From Piliocolobus tephrosceles (lineage: Eukaryota > Chordata > Mammalia > Primates > Cercopithecidae): a DNA stretch of 64,000 nt. The stretch spans positions 64,899,880 to 64,963,879 of the forward strand of contig NC_045441.1 of assembly GCF_002776525.5 (NCBI RefSeq), read 5' to 3'. Below are positions 13,329-25,454 of this stretch, in pieces; positions within the stretch are counted from its first letter, which is position 1, and each line of letters starts with the position of its first letter. A program made the position numbers and the translations under genes. Below the pieces are notes generated by a model. That model was not told the origin of the DNA. It did no database searches and was given only the letters and a program-made list of their open reading frames with translations.

Positions 13329-13706
13329 TGATATGGTTAAGTTTTGTGTTCCCCCCCAAATCTCATCTTGAATTGTAATCCCCATATTCCTCGTGTCAAG
13401 GGAGAGATCAGGTGGAGGGAATTGATTCATGGCTGCAGTTTCCCCCTTGATGTTCTTGTGATAGTGAGTGAGTGCTCACAACATCTGATGGTTTTATAAG
13501 GGGCTGTTTCCCCTTTGCACAGCACCTCTGCCACCTTGTGAAGAAGGTGCCTTGCTTCCCTTTCACCTTCCACCATCACTGTAAGTTTCCTGAGGCCTCC
13601 CTAGCCATGCTGAACTATGAGTTAATTAAACCTTTTTCCTTTACAAATTACCCTTTATAAATTACTCAGGCAGTTCTTTATCACAGCATAAAAATGTACT
13701 AATACA
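13329..13706 (+). mobile_element. Solo MaLR LTR (MST/THE1-type)
   Basis: Begins tgatatggttaag and ends gtactaataca. It carries 'aaatctcatcttgaattgta', 'catctgatggttttataa' and 'gaggcctccctagccatg'. A 5-bp TSD flanks it: actac (13324-13328) and actat (13707-13711). No internal retroviral sequence lies beside it, so it is a solo LTR. Open frames inside it are not genes. Confidence 0.93.
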
Positions 13707-13711
13707 ACTAT

Positions 13712-14127
13712 TGTTAAACTAAATTTGACCTGAGAAAGCTTTCTTATTTGCATAGTTCACTTTTCATGAATTGCAACCTAACTTAGTACATAAATAAATT
13801 GAAAACCCAACTTAGGAGTACGTGTCTGTAAAAATAGGTGAGGCTCAGTCAATCACAGCAGCTGTGCTTCAGCCAATCACAGACAACCAACTGTTCAAAC
13901 TGTTCAAATAAAGCAACTGCTGAGCTGTAACCGAATCAGCAGTTTCTGTATCTCACTTCCATTTTCTGTATGTCGCTTTCCTTTTTCTGCTCAGAAATAT
14001 TATCCAACCATGCAGCAGCCCCAGTTTCTCTAAGCATCTTCTGGTTCTGAGAGCTGCCTGGTTTGCAAATCATTTTTTTTCCTCAGATTTTGTTAAATTT
14101 AATTTGTCAAAAGTTTTTCTTTTAATA
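13712..14127 (+). mobile_element. Second solo LTR, endogenous retrovirus, family not named
   Basis: LTR-like layout on the plus strand: CCAAT-type boxes at about 13848 and 13873, an AATAAA near 13905 and a T-rich end. It separates two halves of one L1 and is flanked by ctat (13708-13711) and ctac (14128-14131), consistent with a short TSD. I recognise the sequence type as a dispersed LTR but not its family, and its terminal CA would have to be mutated to TA. Confidence 0.55.
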
Positions 14128-15290
14128 CTACCCTTTTCCTATTGCATTGTCTTGGATTCTCTGGTTTCTCTTCAGCACACATAAATCCTTCACCTTTTAG
14201 TATTGCATTATCTTGGTATATTTGTTAAAAATTAACCACATGTGTAGGGGTCCATTTCTAGACTCTTCTCTTCCATTGATCTTATACCAATAGTGTGTTG
14301 TCTTGGTTATTGTAGCATTAAAACAAGTCTAGAAATCATGTAGTATAAGTCATTCAAACTTGTTCTTCATTTTCAAAGGTTTATTACTATATTTGCATAT
14401 AAATCTCAAAATCAACTTATTAATTTTTACTTTAAAAAGCCCATCAAAATTCAAGTTGAGTTGAATTTAAAAATCAAACTGACAGAACTGACATTTTAAC
14501 AATACTGAGTCTTCTGACTCATGCAATAGTATATCTTTTCGTGTATTTAGTGCTTTATTTCTTATGCATTCTGTAATTTTCAATGTAGAGGTTTTAAACA
14601 TAATTTAAAAAATTTATCTCTAAGTATTCCACTTTATTGGTGATGTAGTAAATGATATTATTTTTAAAACTTTTAATCTAATTATTTGTTATTCACATAT
14701 AGAAACACCATAGATTTGTATATATCGACCTTATGTGGTGTCGTCTTCCTATTTTACTTAGTAGTTGTGGTAGTTGTTTTTTTGAGGTGGGGGAGTAGAT
14801 TCCATAGGATTTTCTATGTAGATGCCCAGATGATGGGCAAATACAGACAGATTTACTTTCTCCTTTTCAATGTGTATACATTTTTAATGCATATATGTCT
14901 ATATACATTTATGTGTTATTGTACTGGCTGGAGCTTCCAGTACAATGTTAAATAAAATTTATTTGAGAGAATATCCTTGTCTTTTTTTCAATTATAATGG
15001 GTAGGTATTAGTCTTTCATTAACTATGATTTTGGTTGAATTAAGTATGAGTTTTGATTGATTTTTGCATGTAGGTTAGACATATATGCTTTTTATCAGGA
15101 CAATGAGGTTTCCCTCTAAGTTAGTTGAGAGTTTTGTTTCTTTTTTTTTTTTTTGCCATGAATTGTTTTTACATTTATTAGATACTTTGCATCATCAATT
15201 AGTGATGAAATTATCAATTAAGATAATCTTTTTGGTTTTATATAATGTAAAAAATACATATATATATATAAAACCTTCATATATAAATCT
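14128..15290 (-). mobile_element. Ancient L1 (L1M) ORF2, antisense, continuation
   Basis: Resumes the L1 cut at 13328: 'tattgcattgtcttgg', 'ggggtccatttctagactct', 'ccattgatcttataccaata', 'cctaagtattcc'-like text at about 14620, 'gagcttccagtacaatgtta', 'tatccttgtctttttttca'. The right edge is unclear and ends in an AT microsatellite at about 15255-15270. Confidence 0.85.
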
Positions 15291-15807
15291 TTGAAAGTTG
15301 TTCTCTATACCCCATGTATTAGGATTTTTTTTTGAACTATATAAAGCACTATTCTCATTTTTGTGTGAACTCCAGAGATTGTTTAGCCTAAAAGTTTCCT
15401 GATTTTTATTTCTACTATCTTAGTCAATTTTATCTCACATATGTGCAGATCAGTATTCCAACAAATACTTGCTCTCTGGAGCCTTTTCTATATGCAGCTC
15501 CCTCCTGTTTAGTAGCTGTACAACAAATGCTAGCTGTTTTAACCTCTGCAAATTTCAGTCTCTCTGTATTCAACTCGTTCACACCACTGGGCTCTGCGTG
15601 GTTCCCCTGCCTGGATTGACAATCAGAACTCTCCTCGTTACTTCTTCTTTTCTGTAGGATCAAAATTCTGGTGTATAATATCTGAAAACTATAATTTCAC
15701 ATATTTTGTCAATTTTCTGTTTCTTTAAGGCAGAAAGATAAAGCTGATTCCTGATAATTTGACCAGAAGCAAAAGTTAGCCACTGAGTTATTCATTTTTT
15801 TATTACT
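15291..15807. other. Unassigned sequence
   Basis: May still be L1-derived but I could not align it. Short opposing frames at 15430-15663 and 15469-15657 have no recognisable product. Confidence 0.35.
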
Positions 15808-15818
15808 AAAAAAGTTAA

Positions 15819-16145
15819 TTTAATTTTTTTTTTTTTTTTTTAAGATGGAGTCTGGCTCTGTCACCCAGGCTGGAGTGCAATGGCGCGATCTCCGCTCACT
15901 GCAAGCTCCGACTCCCGGGTTCACGCCATTCTCCTGCCTCAGCCTCCGGAGTAGCCTGGACTACAGGAGCCTGCCACCACGCCGGGCTAATTTGTTTGTG
16001 TGTTTTTTTTTTTTTTTTTTTTTTGGATTTTTTGTAGAAATGGGGTTTCACTGTGTTAGCCAGGATGGTCTCAATCTCCTGACCTCATGATCTGCCCGCC
16101 TCTGCCTCCCAAAGTGCTGGGATTACAGGCGTGAGCCACCACGCC
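15819..16145 (-). mobile_element. AluY-type SINE, antisense
   Basis: Starts with the poly-T (complement of the A-tail), followed by the whole Alu in reverse, with Y-type text such as 'gttagccaggatggtctc' and 'gcaagctccg'. An 11-bp TSD aaaaaagttaa occurs at 15808-15818 and 16146-16156. The middle A-rich linker is expanded to a T22-like run at about 15999-16024. Confidence 0.96.
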
Positions 16146-16156
16146 AAAAAAGTTAA

Positions 16157-18905
16157 ATCTGATTATTTTCCAATCTGAGTTATTTTAGAGCTTTTTGCTC
16201 TGTACTCACATATCCAATTCTTTCTTTGAATTTTGATTTATCCAGGCCAATATAAATATATTGGCTAGAAAAAATATATTAATTTTTAATGAGTTACTTG
16301 ACACACAGAGAATCTGGCTCTACTGTGTTTATTTTTTTGTACACCTTCATGGTGCTTGACTTCCTACATGTTTTGTAATTTTGTTGATGAGTTCATATTT
16401 CTTGGAAACTTGTCTGTTATTTCCTTAAGGTCTTGGTTTACCACTGGTGTCCCCAACAAGGATATTAAGTTTTTTCTGTCAGAGCCTAGAGTTACTACTA
16501 ATCTGGGACCACTTCAAAATAAATTTAAGGCTTAACATTTTCAGACATTCCAGGTAGTATAGCATTGGTTTGCAAAACTCATTGAGAACCCACATATATT
16601 TACAAATGCTTAGGAGAGTTACTTTTTTTCCCCCTCTACCAGCACTAAGTTTCAAGATGAGCAATTTATTCTTTTTATCATTAGCAGCAGAGGTGTGGGT
16701 AGGGGCAGGATGAGAATGGGGAAGTAGGAGATTATAGGGAACAGAGTCTACCTGTATTCCAACCAAGAATATGTTAACCACATCCTCTTCAGTTTATGCA
16801 GAAAAATTATCGGTAGGGTTGGATTAGTTATAGGGCTTATCTCATATTTCTTGTGACCTGTGAATCCTTGACAGGCAGTCAAGGTTACCTAGGTTTGGAA
16901 AATATCCTGAAGGTGAAAACAGTTTTATTGCTTAGTTCTTGTCATTTACTTTTTGCCTTCAAATAACTCTTACCTTTTTATTAGCACATTCACAAATTTA
17001 AACTGATGCTAGGTATGTTGTATCCAGCAATTTTAGTTATTTTCAGGCCAGATTATGTTAGGCTGCCACACTGCCAGAAAAAGAATTCTCATCTATTTTT
17101 TGTTGTTGTTGTTGTTGTTGTTGTTCTTAAGTTCTCTAGTATGCTACTCATTCTTCTGTTTCTTCTAGATAATGAGTGTATTCTTTAATTTTATTATTAC
17201 TGTCATTTTATGTGAACTGCCATAGGAAAGGAAGACAAATATAGTCAAATTCAAGTTATAAATTATGAAAAGTCTTCTAAATTACTTCCTTTAAAATGCT
17301 AATTTTCAAAATAGAAGACAGCAGGAAGTTAAAAAATAAATATCTGATATTCTTCATTTTTTATTTTGAAAGACTGGTAGTAGATTAATGAAAAAAGATT
17401 TTATACTGAACTGGATATATAAAATTTAGACAATCACAATTATGCTAATATGATAAGATATTATATACAGTTATATGTCTAATTTGCTCTTGCAATAAAT
17501 TCAATCTTTTTGAGCATGTACTGTATGCTATATGCCCAGAATAAATATTCACAGAAAAAATTAGGATATTTTCCTTAGAGTTGTGCTAAAGAAATAAGAA
17601 TATTCTTCTATTTTTGAATATTGTGCATATTTTAAATATTATTTGAGGCTAGTTATATAAATGTAGATTTTACAAATGTGTTAAGTCAAAATATCTGGAT
17701 ATAATATAAAACCTTTTTTTTTTTTTCTATTCTTTTAGAAGCTGGTATGGCAGAGATTTCCGGCCTCTGATCAGAACACATATATTAACATTTCATAAAG
17801 AAAGGGAAATTTGGATCAAATTTATGATATGCCAAATAGTAAAATAAATATACACTAGATAAGAATATTTCTGTGGTTTGGCCCACACAGACTCATTCCC
17901 TGGCCAGCTGACAACTACTCTCTTGGGGACTGTGAACATCAAACAAATTTTTCTTTGGCACTGTCTGCTCTAGAATGGACTTAGCTAGGGCTGTTTAGTG
18001 TAGCAGCTGCCAGGGTTGGTAACCTTCAGTAGATAAGACTAGATGGAGAAATTAGAAGGTATTTCTTTTGGATTGATGTAAATCTGAGTTTGGCAAACTT
18101 TTTCTCAGATTCTAAGACTGGGGGAGCCTGAGCTGTGTCAGTTCCACAGAAAACTGACCCGTGTCAGTTCCATGGATCTTTGTATTTAAACTTGCATCAC
18201 TGTTAAGAGGACATGGATTGTGTTAGAAAGACAAGGAAGAAATGTCTTCAACAAGATATTCCTTTGTTAAATTAATACCACAATAACTCTGATATAACTC
18301 CAAACTAAATTTCAGTAGACTTGATTCTTACTGTTGAAATTAAAAGGCATTTCAAATTATGCAAGACCTTGAAAACCAAACTGGCTAATCTCTGGATATG
18401 TATTATTATCTATCCCAGTTGTGGGTTATCTTAATTACTGGAATAAAGTTCCTTTGGAAAGTTTTTATAAACCAGTGGATAGTAGTACAAACCCATAAAC
18501 AGAAATAAATGTTCATGTCTCTTCTATTTGAGTACTGTTTTCCAATTATCAACACAAAGCTGAGATTTTTGTAGTTGAGGTTTGAGGATTCTACTGCAAC
18601 CAAAAGTTATTGTGCTGGCATTGTTCAATCAATATGGAGTCTTGTCAAGAGTTTATTGGTTATGTCTCATAGAAATACTTTGTATATTTAGTAGGACATA
18701 GAAGGCAAATTTGTACTTTGCTCCATTTCCTTATTATTTTTTCACTATTAGAATCAGTACCAGGCTACAACTCACAGTTTAACAGTGATTTAGGTAAACA
18801 ATATGAAAATGTTATGTTTGTGGTATTACTATGCTAAAGCACTGACTACATTATGGAATAATGTATTTCCTCATCACTTTTAATGCAGATACACATTAGC
18901 TGCCT
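16157..18905. other. Mostly unassigned sequence
   Basis: No gene recognised. Contains a (GTT)n at 17098-17125, a T tract near 17714-17726, and a doubled 12-mer 'gtgtcagttcca' about 30 bp apart near 18136-18170. Confidence 0.4.
17098..17125. repeat. (GTT)n microsatellite
   Basis: About nine uninterrupted TTG/GTT units. Confidence 0.95.
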
Positions 18906-19034
18906 TTTTTTCTTTTTTTTTTTTTTTTTCTTTTTTTAACTTTTTAATGGACTGAAGTTGGCTTTATTTCCTCACGGAGTTACACCCTTAAGCGCATCCA
19001 ATTTAAGACATGAACCAAGAAAGGTAGAGTTCCA
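18906..19034 (-). other. Candidate retrocopy 3' end or terminal exon, antisense
   Basis: Read on the minus strand: an acceptor-like pyrimidine stretch ending in AG at 19035-19036, an open stretch of about 20 codons, a stop at 18972-18974, AATAAA at 18963-18968, then about 25 nt later a long A-rich tract (T-rich on plus, 18906-18937). The signal-to-tail distance fits a polyadenylated transcript copied into the genome, while the acceptor-like context fits a genuine last exon. No parent gene was recognised and no TSD was found, so chance remains likely. Confidence 0.25.
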
Positions 19035-20394
19035 CTGTTAAAAAAATTTTATTAGCATAAAAAAGTAGATCCTTTCATTTTACTCCAAACCCATGTTCAA
19101 AATAATCACAATTATAGTGTTGCAATATACCACATTGCAATTAATGTACTCCAAAAACTTAATGAATTCAAGTTTAAGAATGGTCTTAATTTTTCTATGC
19201 ATTATAGCAGGCTCAAGGATATCCTTGGAGCACTGTCACCCTTATTTTTACTCCTAAAAGCTTTCTGACAAGAGAAAGTTCAAGTTGATTTAAACAAAAT
19301 ATTCAATGAATTGTACTTGATCTTAGTATGCCCATGGAAATGTTTTTTTCTAAATTCTTTTACAGAATCCTATATTCTCAATATTGTAGCATTGATTATG
19401 TTTGACTTTAATTTTAATTTTTGTTTGTCTCTCAAGAGATTATAAGCTTCATGAAGGTACATACCATATATCATATCCCACTGTTTATTACAGTGTCTTT
19501 CTCAGAACAAACTCTCAAAATACATATTTATTGAATGGATAACTGAATGAGCAAATTACTTCTTGGTTTGAGAGAAGGTTTAACTTTTTTGCTCTAATGT
19601 ATAAAAACTCAGAGTACTCCTCTTCCACAAAGATGTCCAAGAAAAACAAATAGAAAAAAAAATGAAGGAAAAAATACAAGGATACATGATTTTTAAGCCG
19701 TATCTACTTACACCCTCACCTGCAATTTTGTTTCTATTTATTTAGGCTGTGAGTGTGCTTATTCAATCTTCATTTGTAGTTGTGCTAAGTTGATTATCAT
19801 AGCTACAGATAGAGCTAAAATTGAGTAGGAAATGGAAGAACAGAAGAGAGAAACCAAATTTTTTTGCCACCAGTTTTCAGCCTTTGCTAACCTTATGGAC
19901 TATTTCCCAATACTGTGCTAATGTGAATTTCCTTAAAAATAGCTTATGAGATAGGGAAACAAAGAATACAAGCCAATTGTCCTCTAAATTTCGGAGCAAC
20001 AATCTTCTGATCCAAGCAGAGGTTGTTATGACATCCTGTACCTGGCTTTGTAACATTTCCTAAGGTAAACACATAATTCAGGCACAGGATACCTCTGGAA
20101 ATATTTGTCAGTTGTTCAGCTTTTAAAAATGTCTTTGTATTAAATTTGCAATGAATGACATTGAATATTATAGTTTTGGTAAATGGCCTAATTGTTGACA
20201 GTAATGTGATGTAATTTGCTTATTTCAAAAGGACATTTTTCTATACCCTAGTACCTTCTTAAGCTTTCACCAATAATAATTCAATTTGGAGACATTTATT
20301 GAATGTCTCCATTCAGTGGGAGAGAACTCTTTTTTATGGGTCACTTCATTCTTAGTTGATGGGGCAAAAGTACCCATTTCCCGAGTTATAATAG
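19035..20394. other. Unassigned sequence
   Basis: No gene or repeat recognised. Confidence 0.4.
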
Positions 20395-20625
20395 AAGGAA
20401 AGTATAGGAGAGTGGGTGAAGAACTGGACTAGGAAGCTGAATCCTGGATTCCAGGCTTGGCTCCTTCCCTTACTGTAAATGAACCTGAGTTATATAAATA
20501 GCTGAACTTATCCTCAGTCTCCAAATTTATATTTGTAACACTCCCTACCTGACCTACCTCATCAAAAACAAGATAAGAAACATGAAATCTCATTATACTC
20601 TAGGATGCCATACACATTTAAGATA
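20395..20625 (+). mobile_element. MIR SINE, sense
   Basis: MIR order is visible: 'gaagaactggactaggaag', 'gaatcctggattccaggctt', 'ggctccttcccttactgta', then 'cctcagtctcc' and 'ctacctcatc'. Confidence 0.75.
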
Positions 20626-22437
20626 CTACACTTATAGATCCATATTAGTGTCAAAAAACTGAAGAATGCTGTTATCTAGAAATGAGATTTGAAAGGTTAA
20701 TAGATATGAAAATAAAAAGGAAAACAGAAGGGTGGTTGCAAGGTGGAACTCTACCTTAAGATAGCAGATTTAGAAGTCCTAACCTGAAAATCTGCCTCTG
20801 GGAAGATAAAAAGATGAGAATGCAAGAAATACCTAAGACTTTTGTTCCTATGGCCAAGAACTATGGCATATTTCTTAAACTGTTGTTGTTTAAGATTGCC
20901 AGTGAGTGACATGTAGCCTCAGGAAGATCTATCCTAAAATGTTTTGTTGGCTGAATTTTCTGGGATGGTGATTAATTAAAAATATTTTTCCTTGTGCCTT
21001 TGAATGACATGCTTTTTCTGAGCCAAGGAGTGGTTTAGATGGAAAACCAAATCATATGAAACATCTCAGGTTTTTGCTCATCATGGCAACTTGTTTTCTC
21101 ACATGGGAGGTAACTCCTTCAAAGAAATAATGCCTGACAGTTCAGCAATTGAATTGAACTAAGGCTTCTGAAATGAAATACTGGAATTGGCAAGGAGAAA
21201 TTGCTGAAAAAAGTATAGGTTTTTAATAAGTTCTGTTAACTAAGAAAACATAGGGAAAATCTCTTAAAAATTCACTCTTTGTTTTAAAGGGGCATTTTGA
21301 CAATATGCTTTTAACTTTATGATGTTAAAGATTATGTATACCTTATTTTAAGAAATGATGTAGCCTCATTTGAGAATAAATCAGATGATAGCCTCCTTTT
21401 CTATTTCCTTTCCTTTTTCTTTGCATGGAGAAAGGAAATAAGAATTACTAAAAGCAAAGGGTAGCTTTCATTTATTCTCTTATATATAAGGCTATGGTTT
21501 AAAAGTAGAAACAAAACCAAAAACTCCAGACTGATAGGTCCTCAGGTTCAGTGGTATAACTTTTGAAGTGATTTTTGTATTGACAACCACCTATCCTTTT
21601 CTTAGAACTATGCCCTAGACATTTCCTTGAGTTTCGAAAGAGTGGCTAATATACCCAAAGAATAAAGAATCCTCAAGTCTTCCTTTTTAAAATTCCTACT
21701 TGTCTACTCCTCTGCTAGTGAAACTGTTTGGAGAGGTCTCAGTGAATAGTGAGTAAATGTTGACCACCTTCCTATGTTTTAGTAGCTCACAAAATTTATA
21801 ACTTTCTCAAACCCATATCAAACAATTAGACTTTGCCCATTCTGTGGCCATTGAAAGATGATGACTTGCTCTGATGAATTAAAAATTTTTAAGTAGGTCA
21901 AAGATCTTTTTTTTTTTTCTGTATTTCTGATGTAGCTGCCTAATGTAATGAGAATAAACCTCAGAAGAATACTATTTATTTTGATTAGCATTATGCTATT
22001 TGAGTTATGAAATAACATTCTCTTGGTCAAACAATGACAAAACCGTTTCTTAAAGACAAAAATGAAGAATGTTAATATATGAGTCTGGGTTGTAAAGTAT
22101 GACAAGCTTAGATGATTTCTGCATGGATAGGTTTTTATATGTGAAATGTTGTAATTGGCTAATGGTGTCAATTATGTTATTTTTATATTGCTATTATTTC
22201 TGTCAATCAATAAAAAGTATAGAGATGGCAGTTGTTGGTATCTTTGGAATAGCACAAGAGTGTCAGGAACTCAGGGTTGGATCTTAAGAGATCCATACTC
22301 ATGATCTTTGAAAGGCTGTTGGACCTCGAGATATTACCACCATGTTTTGCAAAAGAAAAAAAATGAGAAGGGTAAAGAGGGATCCCTTAGCTGAATAAAC
22401 TTTTCCAAAAGTGTCACCCAACATCTTGTTTATAAGA
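20626..22437. other. Unassigned sequence
   Basis: No gene or repeat recognised. The longest frame, 21818-22171 minus (117 codons), is lysine- and phenylalanine-rich as expected from AT-rich noise. Confidence 0.4.
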
Positions 22438-22449
22438 TATATCTTATAG

Positions 22450-22739
22450 GCCGGGCGTGTTGGCTCACACCTGTAATCCCAGCACTTTGGGAGGCCGAGG
22501 TGGGCGGATCATGAGGTTAGGAAATCGAGACCATCCTGGCTAACACGGTGAAACCCCATTTCTACAAAAAATATAAAAAAAAAATTAGGCGTGGTGGCAG
22601 GCACCTGTAGTCCCCGCTACTTGGGAGGCTGAGGCAGGAGAATGGCATGAACCCGGGAGGCGGTGCTTGCAGTGAGCCGAGATCGCGCAGTGAGCAAGAC
22701 TCTGTCTCAAAAATAAAATAAAATAAATAAATATATATG
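22450..22739 (+). mobile_element. AluY-type SINE with internal deletion
   Basis: Y-type sequence ('gagaccatcctggctaacac', 'cggtgcttgcagtgagccg'). The segment 'ccactgcactccagcctgg' is missing between 'gatcgcg' and 'cagtgagcaagac'. A 12-bp TSD tatatcttatag is at 22438-22449 and 22740-22751. Confidence 0.97.
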
Positions 22740-22751
22740 TATATCTTATAG

Positions 22752-23190
22752 ACCATTCTTTGAGCAAGTGAGGCTGAGAAATGCGTTTATAGCTGCGTAC
22801 ATGGTCTTCCCCTATTCTCTCTTACAAAGGAAGAAGTAAAGAATGTAGATAGTACTGGGAGTGAAGAGTTACTGTCACATACATGTAGCATTTCAGTGCC
22901 ATCTCAGACTTCTGTTTGGAGTTAAGCAACCAAAGTGAAAGAGAAGAAACAGAACTTCATCCACAATGACCCTTGGAATGGGAAGCTAAGTTTCATCTCT
23001 CATGTTAATGGAGCAGCAATGAGAACACACTCGGAAAGGTGTGGATGAGATTGTCTAGGAAAGCTACAGCATAGGACAGACTTCTGACATTCAACATTTG
23101 AGGTTTCCGTTGATCAAGGCCAACCTTTAAAGTCTATGGCATACAATAACTTTAACTTTTTCTGTCAAGTCACTTTTACAACCAAGGGTG
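22752..23190. other. Unassigned sequence
   Basis: No gene or repeat recognised. Confidence 0.4.
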
Positions 23191-23650
23191 GCGTATTAGT
23201 TTGCTAGGACTGCCATAGCAAAGTCTCACCAAGTGGAACAACAGAATCTTACTGTCTGACAGCTCTGAAGACTAGAGGTCTGAGATCAAGGTGATGGCAG
23301 GATTGGTTTCTTCTGAGGGGTATGAAAGGGAATCTGATCCATGGCTCTCTCCTAGCTTCTGTTGGGTTGTTGGCAATCTTTTGTGTTCTTTGGCTTGTGG
23401 ATGTATCACTTCAGTCTCAGCTTTCATCTCTACATGTCATTTTGCCTTTATCTGCACATAGTGTCTGTCTCTGTTTGAATTTCCCCTTTTTATGAGGATA
23501 CCAGTCCTATTGGATTAGGGCCCACTCTAATGACCTCATCTTGACTACATCTACAAAGACCCTATTTCCAAATGAGATCACATTCTGAGATACTGAGAGT
23601 TAGGATTTAAATATACCTTTTTTAGGGGGACATAATTTATCTCATAATAC
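23191..23650 (-). mobile_element. MLT1-type MaLR LTR, antisense
   Basis: Reverse of MLT1: 'gtattagtttgctaggactg', 'tctgagatcaaggtgatg', 'ccagtcctattggattaggg', 'cccactctaatgacctcat', 'aagaccctatttccaaatga' and a closing 'gggggacataatttatctca'. Confidence 0.9.
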
Positions 23651-24270
23651 CTGGTATGCAAATTCATTCATTAAAAAATGAACCTGAAGGATCCCTTACC
23701 TGACCCTGAAGCCTCCACATTGCAACAATCATTTCCTTTTCATTGGAGGAAATTTTAGACTATAGAGATATTTGAGAATTTTTAAGGGCCTATTTAATGG
23801 CATACATTGAAAATATTGCTTTCAGTCCTTATGAAATTATCTGGATCACAGCGGGATTGTTTGTGAATCTGAAGATGTATATTTATTTCATGTTATGACT
23901 ATTCAGTTAAACACTTTTACCACACAGTTCACTTTTCTCAAAGGAACATGTTTTTGGGTGGAAATAGTTTTTTAAATCCCAAAACACCTTGAAGACAATA
24001 TACTAAATTAATAATATTTTAGAAAAGACCCATTTATCCACTTCACATAACAATCTCTAATCAGAGTATCACATGGAAAAAAGTAAAAGTGAGCATCATG
24101 TTTGGATTAAAAAGTCACTTTTGTTTTGTTGGTATGCCAGGTGGGAAGAATGAAGAGGAAGCATCTTCTGAATCTTCAGTTTATTTTACACATGTGTTTT
24201 CTATGTTTTGAACTGCTCTCAGGTTGAGCCTTTAATTTCTTGTAGTCCAAGAAAAAGACATTTTTTATCC
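23651..24270. other. Unassigned spacer between inverted MLT1 LTRs
   Basis: No gene or repeat recognised. Confidence 0.4.
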
Positions 24271-24720
24271 AGTGGGCTGAATTGTGTTCAATAAAAAAAT
24301 TGTGTTCAATAAAAAGTTAAGTTCAAGTCCTAACCTCTGGTACCTCAATATGACCCTAGTTGAAAATAATATTTGCAGATGTAATCAAGTTATGATGGGG
24401 TCACAATGGAGGGTGGATCCTCCAATGACTGGTGTCCATATAAGGAAAGGAAAATCTGGCCACGGAGACACAGGTAAGAATGCTGTGTGAAGACAGAGAC
24501 AGAGGCTGAGTGATCTGTCTCTAAGCCAAGGAACTACAAAGATTGCCAGCAATCACTAAATGCTAAGAGGCATGGGACAGCTTCTCCCTTACCACCTCCA
24601 GACAGTTTGCTGAAACTTTGATTTTGGATTCAGCCTTCATAACTATGAGAGAATAAATTTCTGCCTTTTAAAGCTACCAAACTTGTGATAATTTGTTGTC
24701 AACCCGAAGAAATCAATACA
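24271..24720 (+). mobile_element. MLT1-type MaLR LTR, sense
   Basis: 'gggctgaattgtgttc', 'tcaagtcctaacctctggta', 'gactggtgtccatataagg', 'gagacacaggtaagaa', 'agagaataaatttctgcctt' follow MLT1 order. It opens with an 18-bp tandem duplication (24281-24298 and 24299-24316). The 68-codon frame at 24284-24490 is LTR sequence. Confidence 0.85.
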
Positions 24721-25377
24721 TCCAGCATATCCAACTTTGATATCAAATGCCTGCCTGATGATGTGCACCTACTGCCACCCCAATTCAACCGCTGCCTTCC
24801 TTGGTGAGCATAAGAAACTTCATTACATTACATCTTATATTTGAACTAGATCTTTCTCATATTTATTATTTATACAAACTTGTTTTCGCTGTTCAATTCA
24901 TGTATGTTCAAATCTATAAAAATTGGGAATTTTGGATTGGGATAATATGAATGTTAATTTCCTTCTGAAATTAGTGGAGGTGCTTTTTGTGTTTTGGTTT
25001 TTCAATCTGTGGCTTTTCATTTTAGGACAAGGATTTCAGGACACACTTAAAATCATTAAATGAGACATAGACTTTACCTTGATTCCTATGGTCACCTCAG
25101 TAAAGAAAAGTGTTCACAGCAAGGATAAGGTAAGTGGGCATGTTGGTTTCCTGAGAAGATAGTAATACTGGAAACACTTCTAGTTATTCACTTAATTTTA
25201 AAAGTGCTTATATAGAAACAGAGAAATCACATGAATTTGGCAGGAAAAATAGAAGAATAAAGCAAGAAATGAGAACGAAGAAAGAGGTATGGAAAAGAAG
25301 CCTTTGGGAGAAGCAATCCAAGTGAGATGAAAGTGTATTTTTATCATTTGTGCTCTCTAAAATTTTAATGATTAGTC
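24721..25377. other. Unassigned sequence
   Basis: No gene or repeat recognised. Confidence 0.4.
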
Positions 25378-25454
25378 TTCAGTTCTGTTTATCAGATTGG
25401 TGTGTAATTCTATGGATTTGAGAATTACACACCGATCTGATAAACAGAACTGAA
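25378..25454. repeat. Near-perfect inverted repeat (34-bp arms, 9-nt loop)
   Basis: Left arm 25378-25411, loop 25412-25420, right arm 25421-25454. Of 34 positions 33 pair; the exception is T25398 opposite G25434, a wobble in RNA. The arms begin 'ttcagttctgtttatcagat' and end with its complement. It is not MADE1 by sequence, and I see neither a TA nor an 8-bp TSD at the edges. Confidence 0.97.

Noticed and set aside
17098..17125. (GTT)n as a possible CRISPR-like array
   Set aside because: It is a simple triplet microsatellite with no spacers.
25378..25454. Hairpin as a rho-independent terminator
   Set aside because: The sequence is vertebrate nuclear DNA; bacterial termination does not apply, and no U-tract follows it in the usual way.
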